Source: DATLGD01 sp035540755 (GTDB lineage: Bacteria; Actinomycetota; Actinomycetes; Mycobacteriales; SCTD01). Taken from it: a stretch of 9,751 nucleotides of DNA. The notes beneath the pieces are model-generated. The model was not told the origin of the DNA. It was given only the letters and a program-made list of their open reading frames with translations, and did no database searches. Where the stretch lies: contig DATLGD010000137.1 of the NCBI GenBank assembly GCA_035540755.1, forward strand, positions 1 through 9,751, in the 5' to 3' direction. The stretch's first letter is position 1, and each line of letters begins with the position of its first letter. Below are positions 1 through 5,978 of this stretch, one piece after another. Position numbers and translations under genes: made by a program.

Positions 1-32
1 GCGGCATGTCGAACTCGAGGCGCCCGTCGTGA
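1..32 (+). CDS. 3' end of a truncated upstream gene (unknown product)
   Basis: The frame through 3-32 ends at a TGA (30-32) that overlaps the GTG start of the next small gene (29-31), giving a GTGA 4-base overlap. That overlap is typical of translationally coupled genes in high-GC actinobacteria. Only about ten codons are visible, with the C-terminal residues MSNSRRPS, so no function can be given. The call rests on the overlap geometry alone. Chance is possible, because the frame of the small downstream gene is also open to the window edge. Confidence 0.35.
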   Translation, partial: GMSNSRRPS

Positions 33-184
33 GCCTGAAGAACGCGGTGCTGCTGCTCGTCGTCGTCATCGTCGTCGTGGGCGCGACCGGCGGCGAGGCG
101 TCCGCAGCGGCGGTCGGGAACGCGCTCGGGGAGGCCGCGCACCTGGTGAGGGTCGCCTGGGACGCCATGGTGGGGAACACCTGA
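29..184 (+). CDS. small single-pass membrane protein, 51 aa
   Basis: The GTG start at 29 has a GAGG ribosome-binding site at 17-20, 8 bases upstream. The TGA stop is at 182-184. The protein begins MSLKNAV, and residues 6-20 are almost all Leu, Val and Ile, giving one transmembrane helix or an uncleaved signal anchor. A short Gly/Ala-rich stretch follows, then an amphipathic tail with EAAHLVRVAWDAM. The start overlaps the stop of the preceding frame (GTGA), so it is probably translated together with that truncated gene. I do not recognise a family. Small one-helix proteins like this are common as unnamed hypotheticals in actinobacteria. The same frame is open to the window start, so an N-terminally longer protein cannot be excluded. 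Confidence 0.55.
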   Translation: MSLKNAVLLLVVVIVVVGATGGEASAAAVGNALGEAAHLVRVAWDAMVGNT

Positions 185-221
185 GCCGCCACTCACCAGC
201 GCGCGCGGCACGAGTGCCCGG

Positions 222-1226
222 ATGACCCAGAGCCTGCACCTCAGCGAGACCGTCGACCGCCCTGCGGGCGCCGTCTACGCCTACGCCGCCGACCCGCGGA
301 ACCTGCCGGAGTGGGCCGCCGGCCTCGCGGCGGCGATCGAGCAGCGGGACGGCCAGTGGGTCGCCGACTCGCCGATGGGTCGCGTCGTCGTCGAGATGGC
401 GCCGACGAACGAGTTCGGCGTGCTCGACCACGTCGTCGTCCTGCCCGACGGGACGCGCGTCGACAACCCGATGAGGGTGCTGCCGCTCGGGAACGGCGCG
501 GAGGTCGTCTTCACCCTCCGCCGCCGGCCCGGCACGACCGACGACGAGCTCGCGCGCGACGCCGACGCCGTGCGGGCCGACCTCCGCGCGCTCAAGGCGG
601 TGCTCGAGGCACGGGCGCCGCAGCAGTTCTGGGACGACCTGTACGGGCAGCGGGACCGCGTGTGGAGCGGCCGCGTCAACGAGCCGCTCGCCCGCGAGGT
701 CGAGAAGATGGCGCCCGGCCGGGCGCTCGACCTGGGCTGCGGCGAGGGCGCCGACGCCTTGTGGCTCGCCGAGCGCGGCTGGTCGGTTACGGCGGTCGAC
801 ATCAGCCGCACCGCCCTCGACCGCGCTGCCGCAGAGGCGCAGGGGCGAGGGCTGTCGGTCGACTGGCGGCAGCAGGACCTCGCGGACGGACTTCCGCCCG
901 GCCCCTACGACCTCGTGTCGGCGCAGTTCCTGCAGTCGCCGGTCGACTTCCCGCGCAGCGAGGTCCTGCGCCGTGCCGCGGCGGAGGTCGCGCCGGGTGG
1001 TGTGCTGCTCGTCGTCGGCCACGCGGCCGGGCCGCCTTGGTCGCAGCACCGGCACGATCCGGCGCTTACGCCGCCTGCGGCCCAGGTGCTCGACGACCTG
1101 GCGCTCTCCGCCGACTGGGAGGTCGTCAAGGCCGACGACGTCGTGCGCAGGGCCACCGGCCCGGACGGGCAGGTCGCCGACCTGCTCGACAGCGTCGTCC
1201 TGGTGCGGAGAGGATGGCCGGCGTGA
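222..1226 (+). CDS. SRPBCC domain fused to class I SAM-dependent methyltransferase
   Basis: This is a 334-aa two-domain protein. Residues 1 to about 130 look like an SRPBCC/polyketide-cyclase-like ligand-binding domain (start TQSLHLSETVDRPAGAVYAY, then DPRNLPEWAAG and a long C-terminal helix with ADLRALKAVLE). Residues 135-334 are a class I methyltransferase. It has FWDDLYGQRDRVWSGR, motif I LDLGCGEGADALW (169-181), and the acidic residue D193 in AVDIS, which should bind the SAM ribose. QDLADGLPPGPYDLV (218-232) and the APGG turn (257-260) follow. The methyltransferase half resembles small actinobacterial TehB/thiopurine-type methyltransferases, so the substrate is unknown. The ATG at 222 fits the SRPBCC start, but no clear Shine-Dalgarno sequence precedes it. 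The gene lies 37 bases after the small membrane protein gene, and its stop overlaps the VOC gene start. The two domains are usually separate genes, so the fusion is notable. Confidence 0.85.
   Translation: MTQSLHLSETVDRPAGAVYAYAADPRNLPEWAAGLAAAIEQRDGQWVADSPMGRVVVEMAPTNEFGVLDHVVVLPDGTRVDNPMRVLPLGNGAEVVFTLRRRPGTTDDELARDADAVRADLRALKAVLEARAPQQFWDDLYGQRDRVWSGRVNEPLAREVEKMAPGRALDLGCGEGADALWLAERGWSVTAVDISRTALDRAAAEAQGRGLSVDWRQQDLADGLPPGPYDLVSAQFLQSPVDFPRSEVLRRAAAEVAPGGVLLVVGHAAGPPWSQHRHDPALTPPAAQVLDDLALSADWEVVKADDVVRRATGPDGQVADLLDSVVLVRRGWPA
1207..1213 (+). promoter_or_regulatory. ribosome-binding site deciding the VOC gene start
   Basis: GGAGAGG lies inside the 3' end of the methyltransferase gene. 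It is 9 bases before the GTG at 1223 but directly abuts the ATG at 1214. The spacing favours GTG 1223, which also forms a GTGA overlap with the methyltransferase stop at 1224-1226. Confidence 0.65.
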
Positions 1227-1591
1227 TCGGTCGGCTCAAGACGGTGGTCATCGACGCCGCGGACATGGACGCCGTGGCGCAGTTCTGGTCGGCGGTGCTC
1301 GACATCCCGGTCGTGTCGCGCGAGGACGACTGGACGACGCTCGAGGGGCGCGGCGTGCGCCTGGCGGTGCAGCTCGCGCCCGACCACGTCCCGCCGCAGT
1401 GGCCCGACCCCGACTCCCCGCAGCAGCTGCACCTCGACGTCCAGGTCGAGGACGCCGACGAGGCCGAGCGGCAGGTGCTCGCTCTCGGCGCCACCCGGCT
1501 CCAGGACCCACCGGATGCCGAGAACTTCCGGGTCTTCGCCGACCCGGCCGGCCACCCGTTCTGCCTGGTCTACGACGTCCCGGGGTCCTGA
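1223..1591 (+). CDS. VOC superfamily (glyoxalase/bleomycin-resistance-like) protein
   Basis: This is a 122-aa single-domain protein with the usual VOC fold pattern. The first half holds IGRLKTVVIDAADMDAVAQF, WSAVLDIPVVSRED and RLAVQLAPDHVP. The second holds QQLHLDVQVEDADEAERQVL, then a conserved end NFRVFADPAGHPFCLVYD (101-118). H70 sits at the usual first metal-ligand position. The position often held by glutamate near the C-terminus is Cys114 (HPFCLV), as in the glyoxalase-like subgroup whose activity is mostly unknown. The GTG at 1223 is chosen for ribosome-binding-site spacing; the in-frame ATG at 1214 would add three residues. The 4-base GTGA overlap with the SRPBCC-methyltransferase gene implies translational coupling, so the two may act on related small molecules (inference). 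The gene is convergent with the phosphatase gene, 7 bases away. Confidence 0.85.
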   Translation: MIGRLKTVVIDAADMDAVAQFWSAVLDIPVVSREDDWTTLEGRGVRLAVQLAPDHVPPQWPDPDSPQQLHLDVQVEDADEAERQVLALGATRLQDPPDAENFRVFADPAGHPFCLVYDVPGS

Positions 1592-1592
1592 C

Positions 1593-1611
1593 GCGGGGTC
1601 AGAGCCCCCGC
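1593..1611. terminator. possible short hairpin at the convergent VOC/phosphatase junction
   Basis: GCGGGG (1593-1598) pairs with CCCCGC (1606-1611) around a 7-base loop. The hairpin spans the phosphatase stop codon. It is all G and C with no T tract, so it could serve as a weak bidirectional terminator or be chance in GC-rich DNA. Confidence 0.25.
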
Positions 1612-2198
1612 TCGCGCTGCTCGCGGATGACGCGGACGACGTCGAGCCGGTTCTGCTCGCGCCACTCGGCAAGGGCCGCGTGCTGCGCCGCGGCGGTCTC
1701 GGCGTCGACCCCGGTGCGCCGCTGGTGCCACGACAGCGCGTCGGCCGCGTACCAGACGTTCGCCACCGGACGGGCACGACGGATCGCGGCGATCGCCTCC
1801 ACCGGGTCCCAGCCGAGGGCCAGCAGGATCGCGAAGCCGACCGACGGGCCGCGGTTGATGCCCATGTGGCAGTGCGCCAGCACGACGGCGTCCGGATCGT
1901 CGCGCCAGGCCTCCTCGGCCCAGCTGACGACGCGCTCGAACCACTCCGGCGGCACGGCCTGCCCGGCGTCGTCCATGCCGTGGTGCAGGTAGCGGACGTG
2001 CGGGGCGCGCTCGGCGAAGACCTTCTCGTCGTCCCACTCGAAGCGCACGTCGAGCACGTGCGTGATGCCGAGCCGCACGATGTCGTCGAGCTGCTCGGTC
2101 GCGAGCGTGTCGTCGTAGGCGTTGAGGTCCCCGCCGATCGCCAGCGTGGCGGTGACGAAGTGCAGGTTCGCCGACCAGGCGGCAGGTAGCTCGCTCAC
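1599..2198 (-). CDS. dual-specificity protein phosphatase-like protein
   Basis: This is a 199-aa cytosolic protein with no signal peptide or membrane segment. The cysteine-phosphatase P-loop is intact: AHCHMGINRGPS carries the CX5R signature with catalytic Cys110 and Arg116, preceded by His109. An acidic stretch (GMDD, around residues 74-77) lies before it and could supply the general acid. The N-terminal half holds TATLAIGGDLNAYDD and GITHVLDVRFEWDDEKV, typical of the dual-specificity phosphatase fold. The C-terminus is helical (AALAEWREQNRLDVVRVIRE). The GTG at 2198 is set by a GAGGAG ribosome-binding site at 2205-2210, six bases upstream. The gene follows katG in the same direction, but a strong inverted repeat lies between them, so co-expression would need read-through. 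The substrate (protein, RNA or small phosphate ester) is unknown. Confidence 0.85.
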   Translation of the reverse strand: MSELPAAWSANLHFVTATLAIGGDLNAYDDTLATEQLDDIVRLGITHVLDVRFEWDDEKVFAERAPHVRYLHHGMDDAGQAVPPEWFERVVSWAEEAWRDDPDAVVLAHCHMGINRGPSVGFAILLALGWDPVEAIAAIRRARPVANVWYAADALSWHQRRTGVDAETAAAQHAALAEWREQNRLDVVRVIREQRERGL

Positions 2199-2204
2199 GC
2201 AGTG

Positions 2205-2210
2205 CTCCTC
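2205..2210 (-). promoter_or_regulatory. ribosome-binding site of the phosphatase gene
   Basis: On the - strand the sequence reads GAGGAG, then six bases, then GTG at 2198. It sets the start of the phosphatase gene. It begins only 10 bases beyond the edge of the long inverted repeat at 2221-2260. Confidence 0.6.
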
Positions 2211-2220
2211 GAGAACGACC

Positions 2221-2260
2221 GACGCCCGGGCCGGTCGCACGCGCGACCGGCCCGGGCGTC
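2221..2260 (-). terminator. strong rho-independent-like terminator after katG
   Basis: GACGCCCGGGCCGGTCGC (2221-2238) and its exact complement (2243-2260) form a perfect 18-bp stem with a 4-base loop. It lies 12 bases past the katG TAG stop. The sequence after the stem on the - strand (GGTCGTTCTCG) has only a poor T tract, as is usual for actinobacterial terminators. It could instead stabilise the 3' end of the katG mRNA. It should end most katG transcripts before the phosphatase gene. Confidence 0.75.
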
Positions 2261-2272
2261 CGACGGGACGAC

Positions 2273-4513
2273 CTACTTCACGTCGTAGCGGTCCAGCATC
2301 ATGACCTTGTCCCACGCGTCGACGAAGTCGCGCACGAAGCGCTCCTTCGCGTCGTCGAAGGAGTAGACCTCGGCGATGCCGCGCAGGATCGAGTTCGACC
2401 CGAAGACCAGGTCGGCCGCGGTCGCCGTGCGCACGACGTCGCCGCCGGCGTTCACGCCCTCGTAGACGCCCTCGTCGCTCGCGGACGTGCGCCACGAGAT
2501 GCCGAGGTCGAGCAGGGTGCGGAAGAAGTCCTGCGACAGCACCCCGACGCTGTCGGTGAACACGCCGTGCTGCACGCCACCGGTGTTCGCCCCCAGGACG
2601 CGCAGACCGCCGACGAGGACGGTCATCTCCTTGGGTGTCATCTCGAGCATGTACGCGCGGTCGACGAGCAGCTGCTCGGGGGAGACCTTCAGGTTCGGCT
2701 TCACCCAGTTGCGGAAGCCGTCGGCCTTCGGCTCGAGCCACTTCATGCCGTCGACGTCGGTCATGTCCTGCGTCGCGTCGGTGCGACCCGGCGTGAACGG
2801 CACGGTCACCTCGACGCCGGCGTCGAGTGCCGCCTTCTCCACCGCCGCGCAACCGCCGAGGACGATCGTGTCGGCCAGCGACACCGGCTTGCCGAAGGCC
2901 TGCCGGACCTCGTCGAGCCTCGCGACGACCTCCTGCGTGCCGGCGTTGACCGCCCACGACGCCTGCGGCTCGAGGCGGAGCCGACCGCCGTTGGCGCCGC
3001 CGCGCTTGTCAGTGCCGCGGTACGAGGACGCGGCCGACCACGCGGTGTGCACGAGCTGCGAGACCGACAGCCCGGAGGCGAGGATCTGCCGCTTGAGCTC
3101 GGCGACGTCGGACTCGCCGATCAGCTCGTGGTCGACGGGCGGCACCGGGTCCTGCCAGACCAGGTCCTCCTGCGGGACGTCCGGGCCCAGGTAGCGGCTC
3201 TTCGGGCCCATGTCGCGGTGCAGCAGCTTGAACCAGGCGCGGGCGTACTGGTCGGCGAAGTACTCCGGGTCGCTGTGAAAGCGCTCGGAGATGGCGCGGA
3301 ACTCAGGGTCCTGGACGAGGGCCAGGTCGGTGGTGGCCATCATCGTCGGGACCTTCTTGCCCGGCACGTGCGCGTCGTCGGCCATGTCCTCGGGCGCCTG
3401 GTCCTTGGCCTGCCACTGCTTGGCGCCCGCGGGGGACTCGGTGAGCTCCCACTCGTACTTGAACAGCAGGTCGAAGTACTCGTTGTCCCAGCGCGTGGGG
3501 TTCGTGGTCCAGGGACCCTCGAGACCCGAGGTGATGGTGTCCTCGGCCTTGCCCTTGCCGTGCTGGCTGATCCAGCCGAGGCCGCCGGAGTGCACCGGGC
3601 AGCCCTCCGGCTCCGGGCCGACCAGCGACGGGTCACCCGCGCCGTGCGCCTTGCCGAACGTGTGCCCGCCGGCGATGAGTGCGACGGTCTCCTCGTTGGT
3701 CATCCCCATCCGGTTGAACGTGACGCGGATGTCGTGCGCCGAGGCGAGCGGGTCCGGGTTGCCCTTCGGGCCCTCGGGGTTGACGTAGATCAGGCCCATG
3801 GTGACGTTGGCGAGGTCGCCCTCGTCGAGGTCGAGCGGGTCGTCGCCGCGGTAGCGCTCGTCGCCCAGCCAGGTGTCCTCCGGACCCCAGAAGACCTCCT
3901 CGGGCTGCCAGACGTCCTCGCGCCCGAACGCGAAGCCGAAGGTCTGCAGGCCCATGTCGTCGTGTGCGACGTTGCCGGCCAGCACGAGCAGGTCGGCCCA
4001 GGACAGCGCGCGGCCGTACTTCTGCTTGACCGGCAGCAGCAGGCGGCGGGCCTTGTCCAGGTTGCCGTTGTCCGGCCAGCTGTTGAGCGGCGCGAACCGC
4101 TGCTCGCCGGAGCCGGCGCCGCCCCGTCCGTCGGCGATGCGGTAGGTGCCGGCCGCGTGCCAGGACAGGCGGATGAACAGGCCGCCGTAGTGCCCCCAGT
4201 CGGCCGGCCACCAGTCCTGTGACGTGCGCATGACCTCGACGACGTCGCGCTTGACCGCCTCGACGTCGAGCGACTGCACGGCCGTCTTGTAGTCGAAGTC
4301 CGCGCCGAGCGGGTTGGCCGCCGGGTCGGTCCGGTTGAGCACCGACAGGTCGACCTGGTTGGGCCACCAGTCGCGGTTGGTGCGCGGCCGGTCGGTGCCC
4401 GACGGCGTCGGCGACGACAGCGCCGGGTTCTCGCTCTCGCTGTTGCTCGCGGTGTCGGGCGTGCCCTGCGGGCCGGCGCTCGGGTCCCTCGGCTTCGGGT
4501 CGCTCTCGGTCAC
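2273..4513 (-). CDS. katG: bifunctional catalase-peroxidase KatG
   Basis: This heme enzyme of 746 aa converts hydrogen peroxide to water and oxygen and also oxidises organic donors. The distal heme-side triad is present: Arg115, Trp118 and His119 in FIRLSWHAAGTYRI. The proximal ligand is His284 in GGHTFGKAHG. Trp118, Tyr243 (LIYVNPEG) and Met269 (FNRMG) match the Trp-Tyr-Met covalent adduct of M. tuberculosis KatG (W107, Y229, M255). ITSGLEGPWT corresponds to the region around Ser315 of that enzyme, and HRDMGPKSRYLGP to the mobile-arginine segment. The degenerate C-terminal peroxidase-like domain is complete, ending LDRYDVK. The first 45 residues are Ser/Pro/Thr-rich and probably disordered, and the GCPV-type motif of the mycobacterial N-terminus is absent. 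The GTG start at 4513 has a strong ribosome-binding site (4519-4527). The gene lies directly downstream of furA, which normally represses it. In a literal reading the furA frame overlaps it. Confidence 0.98.
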   Translation of the reverse strand: MTESDPKPRDPSAGPQGTPDTASNSESENPALSSPTPSGTDRPRTNRDWWPNQVDLSVLNRTDPAANPLGADFDYKTAVQSLDVEAVKRDVVEVMRTSQDWWPADWGHYGGLFIRLSWHAAGTYRIADGRGGAGSGEQRFAPLNSWPDNGNLDKARRLLLPVKQKYGRALSWADLLVLAGNVAHDDMGLQTFGFAFGREDVWQPEEVFWGPEDTWLGDERYRGDDPLDLDEGDLANVTMGLIYVNPEGPKGNPDPLASAHDIRVTFNRMGMTNEETVALIAGGHTFGKAHGAGDPSLVGPEPEGCPVHSGGLGWISQHGKGKAEDTITSGLEGPWTTNPTRWDNEYFDLLFKYEWELTESPAGAKQWQAKDQAPEDMADDAHVPGKKVPTMMATTDLALVQDPEFRAISERFHSDPEYFADQYARAWFKLLHRDMGPKSRYLGPDVPQEDLVWQDPVPPVDHELIGESDVAELKRQILASGLSVSQLVHTAWSAASSYRGTDKRGGANGGRLRLEPQASWAVNAGTQEVVARLDEVRQAFGKPVSLADTIVLGGCAAVEKAALDAGVEVTVPFTPGRTDATQDMTDVDGMKWLEPKADGFRNWVKPNLKVSPEQLLVDRAYMLEMTPKEMTVLVGGLRVLGANTGGVQHGVFTDSVGVLSQDFFRTLLDLGISWRTSASDEGVYEGVNAGGDVVRTATAADLVFGSNSILRGIAEVYSFDDAKERFVRDFVDAWDKVMMLDRYDVK

Positions 4514-4518
4514 GTCTG

Positions 4519-4527
4519 TCCTCTCCT
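4519..4527 (-). promoter_or_regulatory. katG ribosome-binding site
   Basis: AGGAGAGGA on the - strand lies 5 bases before the katG GTG at 4513. It supports this start over later in-frame starts and indicates that katG can be translated independently of furA. Confidence 0.65.
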
Positions 4528-4585
4528 GTCGTGCCGGTCCTGGCGGAGCCGGCCTGGTGGTGCTCGAACGCTGGTGGTCCGGCGG

Positions 4586-5024
4586 TCAGTCGCCGGGTGG
4601 GGGAGCGGCGGGTGCACGCCGCGCACCGGCCCCAGTAGACGACCTCGGCCTCGTCGACCTCGTAGCCGGCGTCGTCCGCGGCGGTGAGGCACGGGGTGTC
4701 GCCGACGGCGCAGTCGACGTCGGCGACGGCGCCGCAGATGCGGCACACGAGGTGGTGGTGGTTGTCGCCGACGCGCGCCTCGTAGCGGGCCACCGAGCCG
4801 GCCGGCTCGAACCGCCGGACCAGGCCGGCGGTGGTGAGGACGCGCAGGACGTCGTAGACCGCCTGGTGCGACACGGCTCCGGTCCGGGTGCGCACGGCCC
4901 CGATGAGCGACTCGGTGTCGGCGTGCGGGTGCTCGTGCACGGCCGACAGCACCGCCAGACGAGGGGCGGTCACCCGCAGGCCGGCCTCGCGCAGTCGGCG
5001 CTCGAGGTCGGCAGGGGCTGGCAC
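4586..5024 (-). CDS. furA: Fur-family peroxide-responsive repressor FurA, with a C-terminal frame break
   Basis: This is a DNA-binding metalloregulator. The N-terminal winged helix runs from about residue 5 to 80 (LREAGLRVTAPRLAVLSAV, HPHADTESLIGAV, SHQAVYDVLRVLTTAGLVRR). The C-terminal dimerisation domain has the regulatory-metal histidines DNHHH (87-91) and two structural-zinc CXXC pairs, C94/C97 and C134/C137. Sequence and order match mycobacterial FurA, including DEAEVVYWG. After ACTRRSP the literal frame has no stop. It runs 881 bases into katG to 3633, giving an implausible 463-aa product. Removing one base from the C5 run at 4599-4603 gives TRRSPPGD and a TGA at 4586-4588: 145 aa, close to the family norm. 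The coordinates given assume that correction. The GTG start at 5024 lies 7 bases after a putative -10, so the mRNA may be leaderless. Known role of the family: repression of furA and katG, relieved by peroxide. Confidence 0.85.
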
Positions 5025-5031
5025 GCCCCCG

Positions 5032-5060
5032 AGTCTGGCACCTGATCTGGAATCGTTCAA
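5032..5060 (-). promoter_or_regulatory. putative furA(-katG) promoter, apparently leaderless
   Basis: On the - strand, TTGAAC (5060-5055) is followed by exactly 17 bases and then CAGACT (5037-5032), a sigma70-type pair whose -10 keeps the key A2 and T6. Only 7 bases separate the -10 from the furA GTG at 5024, so transcription would begin at or next to the start codon. The region before the GTG has just GGGGG and no proper ribosome-binding site. This stretch is locally AT-richer than its surroundings and is where FurA autoregulatory sites are found in relatives. An imperfect dyad, GATTCCAGATC (5054-5044), lies in the spacer. The -35 overlaps the patatin gene's stop codon. Confidence 0.55.
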
Positions 5061-5977
5061 GTTCTCAGCAGCGCGGCGAGCAGGGTGTCGTCGACGCAGT
5101 CGAGCACCGTCTCGTGCACGTGCCGGGCGATCGCCGGTCGCTTCGAGGCGTCCATCCCGGTGCCGGCCAGAACTGCGCGGGTGGCCTCGTCCGGCGCGAC
5201 GACGAGCACCGGCGCGCGGGCGTGGCGCAGCTCCCGCTCGAGCTGACGGCGCGCGAAGCCGCGCATCGACCGGGACCGCCGCTGCGTGGTCGACATCGGC
5301 GCGCTGACGACGACGAGGTCGACGTCGGCGTCCGCGACCAGGTCTGCGTGGCACAGCGACCAGGCACCGCCGTCGACGTGCGGCACGCCGTCGACGACCG
5401 GCGGCACGTAGAGGCCGGGGACGGCGCACGACGCCGTCACCGCCGTGCCGACCGGCACGTCGGTGCGGTCGCGGCCGAACACCACCCGATGCCCCGTGTC
5501 GAGCCGCACGGCGTTGACCCACAGCGGGCGCTCCGGCCACGTCCGGTGCAGCGGGTCGTACACCGTCGAGATCTCGTCGGTCGGCGCGGTGCCCGCCGGC
5601 AGCGCGGCCGCGAGCAGCACCCCGGGCGGCACGGACCCGGGCCGGCGCAGCAGCGAGGTGGCCAGCAGGCGCAGCGACGCCGGGGACGGTCGAGCACGCC
5701 CCTGCCTGCGCGCGCCCTGCACCGGCGGCACACCGCCGAGGATCCGCTCGCCGTCGGGCGACATCGGCTCGCCGGTCATCCGCGGCAGCAGGTCGCGCGG
5801 CGGGAAGCCGGCGCGCAGCAGGGCCGCCGTGGTCGAGCCGGCCGAGGTGCCGACGACGACGTCGGCGTCGCGCGCGTCCCAGCCGCGGTCGGCCAGCGCG
5901 CTGAGCAGGCCGGCGTGGAAGGCGGTGCCGGCCAGGCCGCCGCTGCCCAGGACGAGCGCGACGCGGAGGGGCTGCAC
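5057..5977 (-). CDS. patatin-like phospholipase/acyl hydrolase
   Basis: This is a 306-aa serine hydrolase of the patatin/RssA type. The oxyanion-hole loop is GSGGLAG (11-17). The nucleophile elbow is VVGTSAGSTTAAL with Ser45 in GXSXG. The catalytic aspartate is Asp202 in VDGGAWS, completing the Ser-Asp dyad. There is no signal peptide, so it is probably cytosolic and hydrolyses acyl esters of lipids; the exact substrate is unknown. Positively charged stretches (RRQGRARPSP, TTQRRSRSMRGFARRQ) could aid membrane binding (inference). The GTG at 5977 is one base past the TGA of the PIG-L gene (5979-5981), with no strong ribosome-binding site, so translation is likely coupled to that gene. Starting here places the glycine loop at residue 11, as usual. 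Its stop codon lies within the putative furA promoter. Confidence 0.9.
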   Translation of the reverse strand: MQPLRVALVLGSGGLAGTAFHAGLLSALADRGWDARDADVVVGTSAGSTTAALLRAGFPPRDLLPRMTGEPMSPDGERILGGVPPVQGARRQGRARPSPASLRLLATSLLRRPGSVPPGVLLAAALPAGTAPTDEISTVYDPLHRTWPERPLWVNAVRLDTGHRVVFGRDRTDVPVGTAVTASCAVPGLYVPPVVDGVPHVDGGAWSLCHADLVADADVDLVVVSAPMSTTQRRSRSMRGFARRQLERELRHARAPVLVVAPDEATRAVLAGTGMDASKRPAIARHVHETVLDCVDDTLLAALLRT

Positions 5978-5978
5978 G

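Noticed and set aside
66..1055. 329-codon open frame on the - strand opposite the methyltransferase gene
   Set aside because: Arg/Pro/Ala-rich translation with no motif. It is the antisense shadow of the SRPBCC-methyltransferase gene.
2567..4222. 551-codon open frame on the + strand opposite katG
   Set aside because: Leu/Arg/Val-rich repetitive composition and full overlap with a clearly real katG. It is a GC-driven antisense shadow.
4510..4746. Alternative furA ending at 4510 with a GTGA overlap to katG (adding a base instead of removing one)
   Set aside because: The extra 26 codons have many A or T third positions, unlike the neighbouring genes, and the resulting tail is longer than the family norm. 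The one-base-shorter model ending at 4586 fits better.
3633..5540. 635-codon open frame on the - strand spanning furA and half of katG
   Set aside because: Only the furA part has protein-like content. The upstream portion is a shadow of the patatin gene, and the rest is Arg/Gly/Pro-rich shadow of katG. It exists because the furA stop is out of frame.
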